DNA of 64,000 nt, from positions 37,856,038 to 37,920,037 of the forward strand of contig OZ024863.1 of assembly GCA_964017155.1 (NCBI GenBank), in the 5' to 3' direction. Positions 23,901-34,645 of this stretch are shown here, piece by piece. The translations under genes and the position numbers were made by a program. Source of the stretch: Oasisia sp. SBJ-2009. Its lineage: Eukaryota; Annelida; Polychaeta; Sabellida; Siboglinidae. How positions within the stretch are numbered: position 1 is the stretch's first letter; each line of letters opens with the position of its first letter. The notes under the pieces were generated by a model. That model saw only the letters and a list, made by a program, of their open reading frames with translations, ran no database searches and was not told the origin of the DNA.

Positions 23901-25727
23901 ATTATAGTTTCGCTCACGTTTTTGTCAACCCTCCACTGTATTGTGGTTTAGACTGAATGTTTTATGGGATTCTGTAAACCAGGTCTTTCCTGCAGACGGC
24001 ATTGGACTGCACCCCCCACCCACGTCAACCTCTGTACCAGATTCTGACCCAGAAACTGACCCAGCTGAACAGACTCAAGGTGAGGTTTGGTGCAACAGGG
24101 GAAATGGCACTTAAAGACAGGAATGTATAGGGAGAAGATTTTGGGGTGGGAACAAATTGGGAGACACGACGGGGAAGATAGCAGGGCTGAGAAAACCAAT
24201 AACAAGGATCAGCCCCGAGTGCAACGTCAGCCCAGACTTGGCAGAAGAGAAAGTCATAACACAATGTTTTGTGCATAAGACATGTAACTCTGGTTGACAG
24301 GACAAGCACTGTCAAGTGTCACCTGGTCACTACAAGGTCATGGTGCATCAAAACAAAGCGTAAACAATGTCAAACTTGACAATGCTAACATAATTAACTC
24401 ATGGATGAAAATACAAAAGGCTCTAGGAGCGATGACATGGTGAAAAATATGTCTTTGGACGGCAATGAAATTGACTTGTTCCCTACTAGCTTGGCTTAAT
24501 TTGTGCTGCGCTTAATGGCCCTGTGATTGATAAGCAGTGGAATTGCAGCAGCGAAGGCAAACCAAATTCTTGGATTAATTAGGCGAAATATAGTATACAA
24601 AGAAAAAGAACTAATAATACCGCTTTATAAAACAATAGTTAGGCCTCATTTAGAATATTGTATACAAGCATGGAGGCCATATCGCAAGAAGGATATTGAT
24701 ATGCTAGAAAGAGTACAAAGGAGAGCAACAAAAATGATACCAAAACTCAGGAATATTAGTTATGAAATGCGTCTAAAAGAATGTGGTCTAACAACACTAG
24801 AAACCAGAAGATTGAGAGGAGATCAGATTGAGGTTTTTAAAATATTGAATGGGTATGAAAATATTGACAGAAATATTTTTTTCACGGTCAAGGAAGAGAG
24901 AAGGACTAGAGGACATGGAGTTGCATTAGCAAAGAAGCAGTGTAGACTAGATATTAGAAAATTTTCATTTTCCCAAAGAATAGTAAACGAATGGAACAAA
25001 TTATCAGCTGATTGTGAAGGTGCTAGAAGTGTTAATATGTTTAAAAATAAAATTGACATATACCTAAGACGGGCAGGGTATACTTAGATAGATAGGTTGG
25101 ACTCTCGATAAGCCAAACGGCTTCCTTGTCCACCTGCCATCTAGAGTTGATTCTCTAGGTGGCAATCTTGTTAAATCTTGTTAAATCAAACGATGCTCCC
25201 TTCCTTACATTCAGTGAGCATCGGTTACTCTGATGTGTGACCAGCGTTTGTACCAAGTTACCAACTGATCATGTGTGGAATTAGAGGATGTTCCCAACGG
25301 TTACCATTTACCTGGAAATACAGTCCTGTTTTGTTTGTTTAATCAACCAACGGGATGTCCAGTGGGGTGTATTTTGCATGTATGTATGTGGGGTACGTCT
25401 TCATGTTTGACCTCCAAACTTGTAAGTAAGTTTCAGTTAGTCTAAATACGGGGAGGGGGTTACTGTTGCAAGTTCTTGGTGGAGGGACTCATGAGAGGTA
25501 ACACTTAGAAGCTTATGCTAGGCTTCTGTTGAGTTCAGTCGGTTTATGGTGAACATCAAGAGGTACTGAGGGGTTGCTCCCCATGTCTCAAAACCTGGAT
25601 TCATCTGTGATACGTGCTGCATTACATACAATTGAAATACTGTATCTTATTTCTTTATTGGTTGTAGAGGACTGTGGACTGGACACTGTTGCTGAGACTC
25701 CGGCCACTCAAAGGACCAAGAGTCAAG
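17024..25727 (+). CDS. MDC1: MDC1-like FHA-domain DNA-damage mediator, N-terminal exons
   Basis: Eight phase-consistent exons: 17,024-17,113; 20,435-20,498; 20,745-20,800; 21,425-21,517; 22,139-22,246; 23,213-23,371; 23,983-24,079; 25,668-25,727 (242 residues so far). The N terminus has an ATQAID motif before an acidic run, like MDC1. Exons 2-5 form an FHA domain with NNVVGR and [10 protein letters not shown], the phosphothreonine-binding signature. Later exons are acidic with Ser-Glu-Thr clusters ([17 protein letters not shown]) and SQ/TQ sites (PTQ, QTQ, ATQ, KSQ), as expected for CK2 and ATM targets. MDC1 is a nuclear adaptor binding phospho-H2AX through C-terminal BRCT domains; those are not seen in the window. 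The last exon ends in phase 1, so the gene continues or is broken. Other FHA adaptors are less likely because of the ATQAID start. Confidence 0.82.
17436..18068 (-). pseudogene. GIY-YIG endonuclease domain of Penelope-like element
   Basis: The frame shows GTIYNITC followed by [19 protein letters not shown], the GIY-YIG nuclease core with its Arg, and then a family tail with [14 protein letters not shown]. In Penelope-like elements this domain nicks the target. A Cys-His-like group ([13 protein letters not shown]) is visible. The last residues run into the terminal repeat. The domain looks complete but is out of frame with the reverse transcriptase. Confidence 0.88.
18040..20191 (-). pseudogene. 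Penelope-like reverse transcriptase, split by an insertion
   Basis: The upstream part (20,191-19,850) contains [12 protein letters not shown] and LRPIVSS, typical of Penelope-like reverse transcriptases. The downstream part (18,665-18,040) resumes with [13 protein letters not shown], then [17 protein letters not shown], the catalytic YVDD and LPFLDL. The two parts are separated by a 1.2-kb TIR element. The first residues before the LYGTPK region read through the inverted terminal repeat and are not original N terminus. A frame change near 18,060 separates this part from the nuclease. Confidence 0.9.
18660..19861. mobile_element. 1.2-kb TIR element nested in the Penelope-like element
   Basis: The ends are CATACATGTTAAG and its inverse CTTAACATGTATG, a perfect 13-bp TIR. 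The flanks repeat TATGACA (18,653-18,659 and 19,862-19,868); one more base matches if the TIR is counted as 12 bp, giving an 8-bp TATGACAC duplication. The element is AT-rich, carries TCTCCCG words at its left end and CTCCGATTTACGTATA words at its right end, and has no long open frame. It is a non-autonomous DNA transposon, hAT-like if the 8-bp reading is right. Confidence 0.87.
20937..20988. repeat. (TA)n microsatellite in MDC1 intron 3
   Basis: Alternating AT run of about 50 bp, with one interruption. Confidence 0.95.
21715..21840. repeat. Short tandem repeat in MDC1 intron 4
   Basis: The words ACACTCAAACACATACACTC and ACTACATGCGC alternate over about 120 bp in a higher-order pattern. Confidence 0.85.
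22559..23178. repeat. 46-bp minisatellite in MDC1 intron 5
   Basis: About 14 units of roughly 41-46 bp, each with GTAACTGTTTACACCATG followed by TCTTGTGTAACT. Units alternate between CTACATGACAC and GTATGTGACAC versions, suggesting expansion of a two-unit block. The array ends just before exon 6. Confidence 0.93.
23735..23885. repeat. About 50-bp tandem repeat in MDC1 intron 6
   Basis: About three units containing CTGCCATTTTACGATTACGC followed by TGCCCTGTAATTTTATGATT. Confidence 0.85.
24527..25195 (+). mobile_element. 5'-truncated LINE tail in MDC1 intron 7
   Basis: An open 186-codon frame (24,527-25,087) matches the C-terminal end of a CR1/L2-type LINE reverse transcriptase: [16 protein letters not shown], then [13 protein letters not shown], then a basic conserved tail ending LRRAGYT. 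The rest of the polymerase is missing, as expected from incomplete reverse transcription. The 3' end carries two copies of CTTGTTAAAT, the short tandem tail common in such LINEs. Sense to the host gene. The frame is still open, so the insertion is fairly young. Confidence 0.85.
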
Positions 25728-26423
25728 GTCAGTCCACACTTCACATATGGCGCATTCTCATGTTCTCATCTGTCAGATTACTGACATACACTATCATCAC
25801 ATCTGAGAGTTATGTAATCCAATAATCTAAATTGTAAATTAATTTGTTTAGTCTTGTCTTAGGAAGTAAGACATTTAAATATTCTGTGTTTAGATGCCAG
25901 CATATGTCAAGGTAGTCATTTGGCCGCGCTTATTTTCCTAGCCGGAAATTCATATTGTAGAATAGATGTTGATCATTGCATGTAGCATCCATGATTTCGC
26001 TGTAGTAGTCTTGTCATTGTTTTGTAGCAAGTTGTCGTTGTAAGCTGTGTAGTCTATGTTACGCATGCACCATGTCACTGTGTGCAGGGTGGTGGCGGGT
26101 CGGTTTCCCTGCCAGTTTCCAAGACTTGTCTGCAGTCTTGGATTGCAATAGCGCTGGTTTTAGAGATGAGTACCATGAATCCTTTCTCGGTTTTTGTTTT
26201 TGTTCCTTCTGTCTGGACTTCTTTGCAGTGGCATCTACAGAGGGTTTGTATAGTTGTATATTCACTGCATGCCTTTGGTGGTTGGGTTACAAGGGTCAGT
26301 CAGTGATGGACTTTTCATACTGGCCACTCAGTGTGTAGGATTGTTCCATGTTTACGTCCTTCCACTGTTCTATCAACCACAGGTGTGTGTGGGGGGGGGG
26401 GTTCTCAGTTCTCAGGTTATTAA

Positions 26424-29065
26424 CCCTTTCAAACCCACGTGATCGCCATCAAAATTTGACCCAGGAACCACAGTTTTTTCAGCGATTCTAATTTCCATTA
26501 CCACCAGTAGTAGATTGCCCAATAAATGGATAACTGTAAGTGATAGGCCGATATAAGTATACATTTTCTGAAAGCTGAATAAATAAGCTATCCAAACATC
26601 TACATTTTATTCATGAAAATACAAACAGGTGCATGGCAACCTCCATTGAAAGAAACAACAAAATTTAGGTAAATCGAAAAAACAATTGGCAGAAATAAAA
26701 AATGGTTCTCTGCTATAAATGTTCAACTTCTCTGAGTAATATCAGTGTTTACATATCTTGGAACAAGAATATATAACACTCAACAAATGTGAGTTGTTGC
26801 AATGTAAAAAAACATGCAGAAACTATGAAAATTGAATAAAAAAACTACTACTAGAAAAACGTCCACTTTCTGGAGCAGCAGCAGTGTCTGCACAAGCTGG
26901 AGTGTCTGCTAGTCTACACAACTACACTACTCTATGTTCTACGGCAGTCAACTCCAGTCTGATCTGTGATCACACATCAGCGCTTCCTCTTCCTTGCTGG
27001 AGCAGCACTGGCTTTGCTAGGGTCACTGAAGGCGTATTCGTGCATGTAGTGGTATCGATGGAAGCACGGTACAGGGCACATCCGGACCTTGCAGACACTA
27101 CAGGCATACAGAGTATCGACTCTGTGTGTGTGAACTGCACACTTTGACTGGGTTTCGTGCTTCATGGGGGCATGCTCCAGTGCCCTGTCGAAGCGCACAT
27201 CAGCTGACGGCGGTGCACTTGGTGTGTGTCGCTTCTGCGCAAACGTGCGCCCCGAGATCAGCCCATCGATCATGGCAACGAAGAACTTGAGCTGCGTCTC
27301 GTTCTTCGTAGGGTGTAGCTCTCTGTGCAGGAGGAAGGCTTGCACGCCAGACAGCTGGACGAGATGGAAGAACACCTGGAGGTACCAGGTCAGCGACTTC
27401 ATGTGGCGACGATACGACGACACGCGTTGGTGAGACAGGTCGACGCCACCCATGTACATGTTGTATAACTCGATTGCACTTGGCCTGCTGACAGTGACCT
27501 CTGCTCCGCCTTTCTTGTCATGCCTCTGCACAGGGGCATCATCCATGCAACCAGGCACATTGCACAGCAAGTTGACAACTCGGGTGTCCCTCCATGTGAT
27601 AGCCAGCATCCGTCCTTTCATCCTCTTCAGACTGTCGCCACGCTTCAACTTCTTGACAGCAAGACACGTTTTCTTCATGTCTTTGGGAAGGCCGACACGG
27701 TTGGAATTGACAGTTCCACAAGACAAAGTGTTCCTTTCCACCAGCTTTGTCATCAACTCGACACTGGTGTAGTAATTGTCAGTGAAGAATCTGTGACCCT
27801 TGTCCAGGTAGTCCTTGCCGACATCCAGCACCGTCTGTGTTGTCTTCCCTACACCAGTGTCCTCCCGTTTGCCAACGTATGGCAGCAAGTTCAGAACATA
27901 CCCAGTCTTGGCTTCGGCAATGGTGAACAGCTTGATTCCCCACTTCACGGGTTTGATTTTTATGTACTGTTTGATGCTGAGTCGTCCCTTGAACTTCAGC
28001 GTCGTCTCATCGATGGACAGTTCGCGACGTGGGTGGTAGGCAGCACATCACGGACACGTTTGTTGATGTAGTCAATGACATTCTGGATCTTCCACATCTT
28101 GTTTCCTTTGTTGACAGTCTGATCTTCATTATCCACAAAGTGGATGTAGCGCAGTATCTGGAGAAAACGGTTTCTCGGCATGGTGTCGTTGAAGCCAGGG
28201 GTCTGAGTCAGCCAGTGTGTCGACCAGTATTCCCCCAAACGTCCCTTCTTCTGTACAATCCCCATGACTAGTAACAGACCCAGCCATGTCTTCATTTCGG
28301 GAACTGTCACATCCGTCCACCCAGAATGTTTCTTCCCCTTCTTTGGTGCCTGTTTCATGCACTGGCTGGCATAGCGATTCGTCTCGCCAACGATCAACCG
28401 AAACAACTAGTCGGTGAAGAATAGGCCGAAAAGTTGTCCAGCTGTCATCTCACGGCATCGATCAGCGTCACTGACCCCAACGTTTGCTTCGTCAACAAAC
28501 GCGATGTCCGGCTGATCAACGAGACGGTTGCTCCATTCTTTCTCCGGAACATCGACAACTTCTGCGCCAACAACTTCTGACTCCATTTCATCTAGGTCGG
28601 AACTGGCGATGTTGCTCTCTACGAAGTCTGAAACGTCGACTTCGTCGTCACTGACCCGGCCAGACCCGCCAGATCGATCCCGGATTCGTGTCTCGGTTCT
28701 TTCAATATTTTGTGCCGAAAATCCCTCAAATTCGTCTTCACTTGAGGTCTCAAAAGACACATCAAATGACACATCGCTAGCGGCACTCGACGCGGCCATT
28801 TTCGATTTTTCAAACTACCAAAACTTTCGATCATACGACACGGAAAATTCACTTATTTCTTCACAATGCAAAACATTGAGAAAAGATGGCGGACATGTTT
28901 ACACTGCGCATGCGTGCCTCTTTCTGAAAACGTAACTCCCAGGTCTACTAATCCTGTGATTGGACAGTATTTATTAATGGAATTCCGGGTACGTATATTT
29001 ACGTACGCGGGTCGCAAAGGCGTATAAATAGAGTACGTATATATACGTACTCGGGTCTAATTGGG
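26424..29065 (-). mobile_element. piggyBac transposon, 2,642 bp, TTAA-flanked
   Basis: The ends are CCCTTTCAAACCC and, inverted, CCCAATTAGACCC, each next to a TTAA (26,420-26,423 and 29,066-29,069), the piggyBac target. The transposase runs on the minus strand. At the 5' side two near-palindromes TACGTATATNTACGTAC (about 28,990 and 29,035) sit close to the end. One stop and one frameshift make the copy non-autonomous. Confidence 0.9.
26977..28799 (-). pseudogene. piggyBac (PGBD4-like) transposase with one stop and one frameshift
   Basis: The protein starts at 28,799 with an acidic N terminus. An in-frame TAG at 28,405-28,407 interrupts it, and the same frame goes on with GETNRYASQCMK and WLGLLLVMGIVQ. 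A one-base shift near 28,033 follows; the third part gives RELSIDET (first catalytic Asp), FFTDNYYTS (second Asp) and MGGVDLSHQ (third Asp). The C terminus has a Cys/His-rich ribbon (YACSVCKVRMC). These are the DDD transposase landmarks of piggyBac. Only two lesions separate it from an intact gene, so the insertion is fairly recent. Confidence 0.92.
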
Positions 29066-29069
29066 TTAA

Positions 29070-29325
29070 CTCCAAACAGCCCAATCTTGGGCTAACGCAG
29101 GAGTCACTGAGGATGGTCACTGCCAGGGTGCTTGTCGTCCTTAGTAGTTACGTCACAAATTGAGACGGGACCGACATTAACATGATTCTCCGATTCACGA
29201 GCGATACACAGTCCCCAATGTTGAGAGACAGATTTTTATATCACAACTGTCGATACCGGGGATTGAACCCGTGACTCCGGCATGGCAGGCGGATGTGGTA
29301 ACCACTACACCACCCACGCTCTCAC
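29070..29325 (-). mobile_element. tRNA-Gly-derived SINE
   Basis: On the minus strand the head has an A box (TGGTGTAGTGGTTA, 29,312-29,299), a GCC anticodon in a Gly-like loop (29,286-29,284) and a perfect B box (GGGTTCAATCC, 29,270-29,260). The acceptor stem does not pair, and the sequence goes on as a body toward 29,070, so it is a SINE rather than a working tRNA gene. It ends at the TTAA of the piggyBac element. Limits are approximate. Confidence 0.7.
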
Positions 29326-29504
29326 ACACAGTTGAGAAGCACACAGTGTGATGTCCGAGCGACTACAGTAGTTGAGGTCAGGTAGCACAGGATCATGTGT
29401 GGTCAAGCAGTGTGGAGGTGTAGACTGCCTCTAGACAGGACATGGACTCCACTCCATGCTACTGCTGATGATTTAACTGGAGGATGTGATGAAAGCGGAA
29501 TGAA
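29326..29504. other. Short gene-free spacer
   Basis: No recognised feature between the SINE head and the LINE endonuclease piece. Confidence 0.4.
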
Positions 29505-29820
29505 GAGCCTCGGTAGCCAAGGAACGTTGGTGTAGTGGTGTCATCACCACATACAAATCCATGCTCAGTATAAAACCCACAAAGTAATTTGTCTCGTTTG
29601 TGGGGTTTCTGTCATTGAAACGAACCATTGAGGTCACCAAGCCGTATTACATCTGAGGTATACGAGTATTTAGTCAGTCAGTCAGTCACGAATTACGTCG
29701 AGAACCTTTTGATACTGTGGCACATCTGAGGGAGAGTAGAACAACTAGAACGACTCACAGCCACATTCCAGTGGTTTGACCTTTATCCGTATCAGTGCGC
29801 CAAAAGGCCAGTACTCCGCC
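29505..29820 (-). pseudogene. LINE APE-type endonuclease fragment, copy 1
   Basis: The stretch closely matches 35,939-36,300. On the minus strand it encodes the middle of an exonuclease-endonuclease-phosphatase domain (GDLNGS- and KPHKRDKLL-like text, then TTPTFLGYRG). It is broken by indels and cut off where the hAT element starts. Confidence 0.75.
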
Positions 29821-31660
29821 ATCAGGGGTAGAAATAACTCCAAAAATTGTGGTAGTCAGCAGGACTACCTGGCTGCAAAATCTGGTAGTCCTCAGAAATA
29901 TCTAGTAGTCCACAAATAGCCCACAACATTTGAATTCGAAATTTTTTAGTACACAAACAAAATAAACAACATATATACATCTACACCAGGCCTGATGTGC
30001 ATTCTTGCTGCGCTGGTCACTCTGCAGATTCTGCCAATCTGCTGAGAGCTGCCTCGAGATAACAGTCCTCACTGTCATTGTCTTCTCTGATGCTGCCACA
30101 CATCTGGTTTGGCCGCCACACAGTCTTGGCGTACCGCTTCTTCCGGGTTGTAGTCAGCCTCGGCATGGGTGTGTAGGATGATGGTCAAGCTGTCTGTGAC
30201 GGCAGTGTCATGCAGCTTGTTCCGCCAGTCGTTTTTCAAAAGCTTGGCAAGCAAAAATCCACGCTCACAGTTGGCCGAGTGTGCTGGCAGTGTCAACACC
30301 AAGTCGATCAGCTGTAGCATGTCTGGGCACGGGTCGAAGTGCAGGTCGTTGACAGCCGACCAGGTCTGCTTCCTGAATGATCCCGGCCTGAAACACAGAG
30401 TGTAAAATTATACAAAGCACTAGTTTCACACTCTTAACAGTCAACTGTCTTCATGGAGAACTCCAACCTGGAATATACACAGCTGGACATCATTTTATGT
30501 TGCAACTACTCACTGAAATGCAACCTGAAACATATATGTGCAACTATATATATATACCACTACAGCAGGCCTGCACTACACCACTTGCTACAAAAAAGTA
30601 GAAATGTTGTTTAATTTCATTAGTTCAAGTGTATGACTGTTAAATAATAACCACTCACTTGCTGTACATCTTGTCCTTGAGCAGAGTCCATTGTGGCTCT
30701 ATCTCATACACGGAAACACCAGTTGACAGGAGCACTAGCTTGAATCTCGTCATTAAGAAGTCACAAAAATCTGAAAATGTGTTCTGTTGTGAACATGAAC
30801 ATTTCTTAGGTGGAAACTTTTAAATTTTATTGTTAAATCTTGCTATGGATTCACAAGTCAATATGAATGGCAGTTTACCTTTTAATGCATATACTATAAT
30901 GATAAGTACTTTTAGAATAGGGACACAATACCTACATTTCAATTACTTTATATGGTTCTGCCAAGAAAAGACTATACTCACCACTAGTGTCACCGGCGTC
31001 CGGCCAGTATTGCAGACTGGCGATCTGGGTCACTTCAAGGACGCCTTCCTCCATGTCCGCAAACCGGCTGCGCAAACTCCTGATGAGACCATGAAACCCC
31101 TTCTCCCGAGCAGATGTAAAGGCCGTCAGGTTGCCTTTCAGAGACTGTGCCGAAGACATCGTTATCTTCAAACACTTCAGCGAGTCTTGGTCCAGGTCTG
31201 CAAAATATTAATTTATGTCAAACGCGCAAGAGCTTGTCATGCAACATTGGCTTTGCTCCACAAACGAATAATCAAACACAAATATTATTGTAGCACAGGA
31301 CTGGGTATTGTTTTACTTCCCCTAGCCTTGGTCCAGGCATGCAAACGATTGATTTCATTTTTGTCAAACATGCAGTAACTCGTCATGTAAACTTGGTCAT
31401 GCTCTGCAAATGAATAATCAAACATAAAGATTATTGTAGCGTAGGAGTGGAATTTTTTACTAAAGTATAAATTATTAGAAACAGCATACCTGGTTCGGAA
31501 CTTCCGCAGCACTTTCTCGGTCGTTGAGAGAATGGAATGGATGTCAGCCACCGTTGCCTCCCTCCTGTGCATCGCCAGTGACAAGGTTGACAATGCACTT
31601 GTCACATCTCGGAGAAAATGCAGAAACAGCACCACATCCTTCCTCAGGAGATGGCCCAGG

Positions 31661-32196
31661 TAGTTTTTCGCCCTGCCCCTGGCATCTGCATCTGTCACTA
31701 CCCAAGTCTCTGTTGCCTTGGCAGTCGAACTTCTTTAGTTGGTAACCTTCGTATTATCCACTGGAGAAGACATGTCGTCTCAGTGGACATTCATGGGTCG
31801 TCACACGAAGTGGACACACATGGGTCGTCACACAAAGTGAACTCTTCTAGTCGGTGACACACCACAGTCATATGTGCTGGAAGTGTAGTAGGCAGTGTTT
31901 GAGTCAGGATTTGAAATTTAGGGGACATACTGGGTATGAAAAAAAGTGAGCCATCACATTTTAGATAGAGACATGTATTTGTAAATAAATTATCAGCAAA
32001 CTAAAAGAATCCAACATGCACCGCCTGGCCAGCACCGCACTGACTTGGCCCACAGCCCAGCCAGCACCGCACTGACTTGGCCCACAGCCCGGCCAGCCCC
32101 ACACTGACTTGGCCCACAGCCCGGCCGGCCCCACACTGACTTGGCCCACAGCCCAGCCTGCACCACAATAAATAGTTTTTCGCCCTGGCATCTGCA
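31661..32196 (+). mobile_element. 482-bp LRR/minisatellite insert inside hAT, with long target duplication
   Basis: The insert (31,691-32,172) consists of the LRR-like block and the 32-bp minisatellite that also build the 48-61 kb array. It ends CCACAATAAA. On either side hAT coding sequence is duplicated: TAGTTTTTCGCCCTG and then GGCATCTGCA on the left (30 bp, with 6 extra bases) and the same without the extra bases on the right (24 bp). A long duplication plus a 3' AATAAA suggests LINE-driven retroposition. Confidence 0.75.
32030..32160. repeat. 32-bp minisatellite, four units
   Basis: Units read CACTGACTTGGCCCACAGCC with variant GCACCG or CCCCAC starts. The same unit occurs in the macrosatellite at 51.3, 55.1, 57.2, 59.5 and 60.7 kb. 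Confidence 0.92.
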
Positions 32197-34120
32197 GAAC
32201 TGCCCATGTTCTGCTCAATCTATAACACAAAATAGTCATACCACTAAGCTTCATCTATGTGGTACACTATACATTTTACATCGCTAATAATAAAATTATT
32301 ATTAAAAGCATCTTCAGAGCGGTTTGTATTCGCCTCAATCTGTAACACAAAGTAGTCATGTGTAGCCACTAAGTTTCATCTATATATTACACTAAATATA
32401 TTACAATAATTATAAAATTATTATAATATTCAGTATTCATTTTGCATGTTAATTACCTGCACCAGATGAGTGGTGATGCCATCGTAGCCTCGGATGATGT
32501 TGTCGAGACCCGCTGACGTGTGCGGGATCCAATAGGTCCGTCCAACTCCAGTCGGCAGCAGTGCAGGGAGCCTCAACATCTCATATGTTCGCAGCAGCAT
32601 CGAGCGATTCAGTGGCGATTTCTTGTAGAACATGTAGAGGCCAGTCACCAACCCTTCCACCTTCGAATGGAGTGGCTGCTTCCCCATGGCGTCTCGGTAC
32701 GCCAGCTCCATGCGGTGGGCAGCACAGTGCACGCCTTGCACAGCAGGTTGCAGCTGTCGCAGGAGAGCAGTAACGCAACATTTTTACGGAAGTGGAAACA
32801 TAGCACAGTATATCACCACGACGGCGTCCAACTCATCGTCCGCCGCGGTCCTCTTTCGAATGCGACGGGTACAACTACCGCGCGACATGTGACGTTTCCA
32901 GTTGTCTTACCTCGAGAAGGCCGTGCTACAGTGCGGGCACTCGAACCCTGCCCGCGATGGTGGTGGTGGTGGTTGGATGGCGCGGACTTCCGACTACAAG
33001 AACGAACGAGAGTTTTAGTCATGTAATTTACAATAATATACGTATTCACGTTTTTTCAAACATTGTTAACACGAAAAAATTTAAATCAAAATATGCCATT
33101 GACAAAGACTTACCATACGAACCCCATCCGGGGCTATCACCGACACTATCGCAGTCGGGGCAGGTGTTGGTGTCGGTGGCGGTCCCAACGGGGGGAAGCC
33201 TCCCCATATGGCGGGATGTATGCCAATCCTGCAATGCTACCACTGCGTGGTACAGGGACGGGGCCCCTGACGGCTTCTGCGTGTGAAAAACCAGGTCTCG
33301 ACATGATTGCGTTTTCTCTTCTCTCCCGAAACCAACAAGCTTCTGTTGCCAATCCGCTGCCGTCACGTCCAGTCTGGTTATGGCTGTTGAAATGGCATCC
33401 AGAATCCCTGGGGCGTTTGCTCTCCACATTCACATACCCCGCGAAGTTCATCAAAATAGCCCCACGATGGGCATAGCGGACGTAGACCGTCTCAGCTTCC
33501 AGGGCGGCCGAGTTGGTAGAGCCGTCTGAGATCAGTGACAGGAATTTCGCAGTCACCACATCGTCGCGAATCTTTTCCCGGGCGACTTCCGCAATGGGGT
33601 GCGTGAAGAGTCTGGCCTGTTTGTCGTTGCGGTAGGCTGCCCCGACACCAAGCCCCTTCCTCTCGTCCACGTCACAGAGCCACACGTAGTCCATGTATGG
33701 CCGAGCATGCTTCGCCAGGGCAGGGCATGGCATGTGCGAAACATGCGACACAACCTGTCGAAGGTCTGCTTGTTGAGGGTGGTCAGCATCTTCTCAGCAG
33801 GTGTCGACCCGACTCGCCAGCTGTGCCGCGTGTGTACCAGACGCCCTCAGGTGCACTTCGGACTTGGCGTGCTTGACGATGGTGTCTCGTCGGAAGTTCA
33901 TAAACCCCGCAGACAAAGGGGAAATTTAATTGGTTAATTCACTTTTAGTTAGCAATCCGTCAGGGTCACGACTGTCATTTTTGTTTTATATTTGGTCAGT
34001 AGGCGTCGTTGTCAAAGATTATCCCGCATTTGGCGGTAGCCCGTCGGGTTACCGTGGACGCCAGCGTCGGTAGTCCGAACGAATTTCTGGTAGTCCCCGG
34101 ACTACCGCTATTTCGACCCC

Positions 34121-34645
34121 GTCATCAGTGACATCTGTCGTGATGGTTGCATCGTCCATGCCGATGTAAGTTTCCCACGCAAAAATCACCCAACAGGCGC
34201 TCTGCCCCTTCCCAGGGTTCGTCTTGGTCGGTGGCAGCCACCACGTCTTCTACCATGTCTTCTTCCACGATGCCACACTTGGCAAAGCACTTGGTGATCG
34301 TGGCTGGAGAGACGCTGCACCACGCCAGCCACGGCCAACCAATGGCGTCCAGCACGTCCACTCGTTTGCTCAGTTCAGTGGCTGTGTTGGCGGTGTCCAT
34401 CTCCGCAAGGATGTGTCACATCAGCCGCATCCTGTAATGCGCCTTCGGTGTTGCGATTATTCCGGCGTCGCAAGGTTGAAGGCGCGACGTTGTGTTGGGC
34501 GGTAGAAACACACAAGTTTCACGTTTGCGAGCTGGACGTCACGGTGCGCACCGCAGTTGTCCAGAAGCAACTGGATGTTGCGCTTCTGTGCCCGCATCTT
34601 GCCGTCGAGTCGCTGCAGCCACCCATTGAACAGAAGGCCCAGCAT
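34121..34645 (-). pseudogene. Tigger/pogo DDE transposase fragment, copy 1
   Basis: Minus-strand text includes FNGWLQRLDGKM, then ILLLLDNC-like sequence with DNCGAHRDVQLANVKL, and LSKRVDVLDAIGWPW. This is the C-terminal half of a DDE_1 (Tigger/pogo) transposase; the DN of the second catalytic Asp is visible. It is frame-broken near 34,500. It matches 37,306-37,823 closely and is cut on its left by the hAT element. Confidence 0.83.

Larger units (their letters stand above)
30075..33789 (-). pseudogene. hAT transposase (ZNF862/KRAB-type relative), fragmented
   Basis: Minus-strand pieces in order: 33,789-33,146 with FLSLISDGSTNSAA and VYVRYAHRG (RNase H-like first strand, Asp) plus a frameshift near 33,420; 32,790-32,430 with the CAAHRMEL motif; 31,730-31,480 with LHFLRDVTSALSTLS; 31,190-30,975; 30,775-30,660; and 30,395-30,075 with the dimerisation signature LPAHSANCERGF and LLKNDWRNKL. 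The split pattern suggests introns, some perhaps only decay. Such proteins cut and paste hAT DNA; relatives were domesticated as ZNF862-type genes in vertebrates. Frame breaks indicate an inactive copy. Confidence 0.82.
29825..34120 (-). mobile_element. ZNF862-like hAT transposon, decayed, about 4.3 kb
   Basis: The ends read GGGGTAGAAATA and, inverted, GGGGTCGAAATA (11 of 12 match), and both ends carry several GGTAGTC words. Inside lies a multi-exon hAT transposase on the minus strand. Flanking 7-8 bp (GCCATCA and GTCATCA) are near-identical, but the left flank is LINE sequence and the right flank is Tigger sequence, so a simple target duplication is doubtful. The element carries a 482-bp foreign insert at 31,691-32,172. 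Confidence 0.8.

Noticed and set aside
26229..26243. 15-nt ninth exon of the MDC1-like gene
   Set aside because: It has an acceptor, a donor and the right phase, but is too short to support without transcript data.
29247..29322. Functional tRNA-Gly gene
   Set aside because: A and B boxes and the anticodon loop are present, but the acceptor stem does not pair and the sequence continues as a SINE body.
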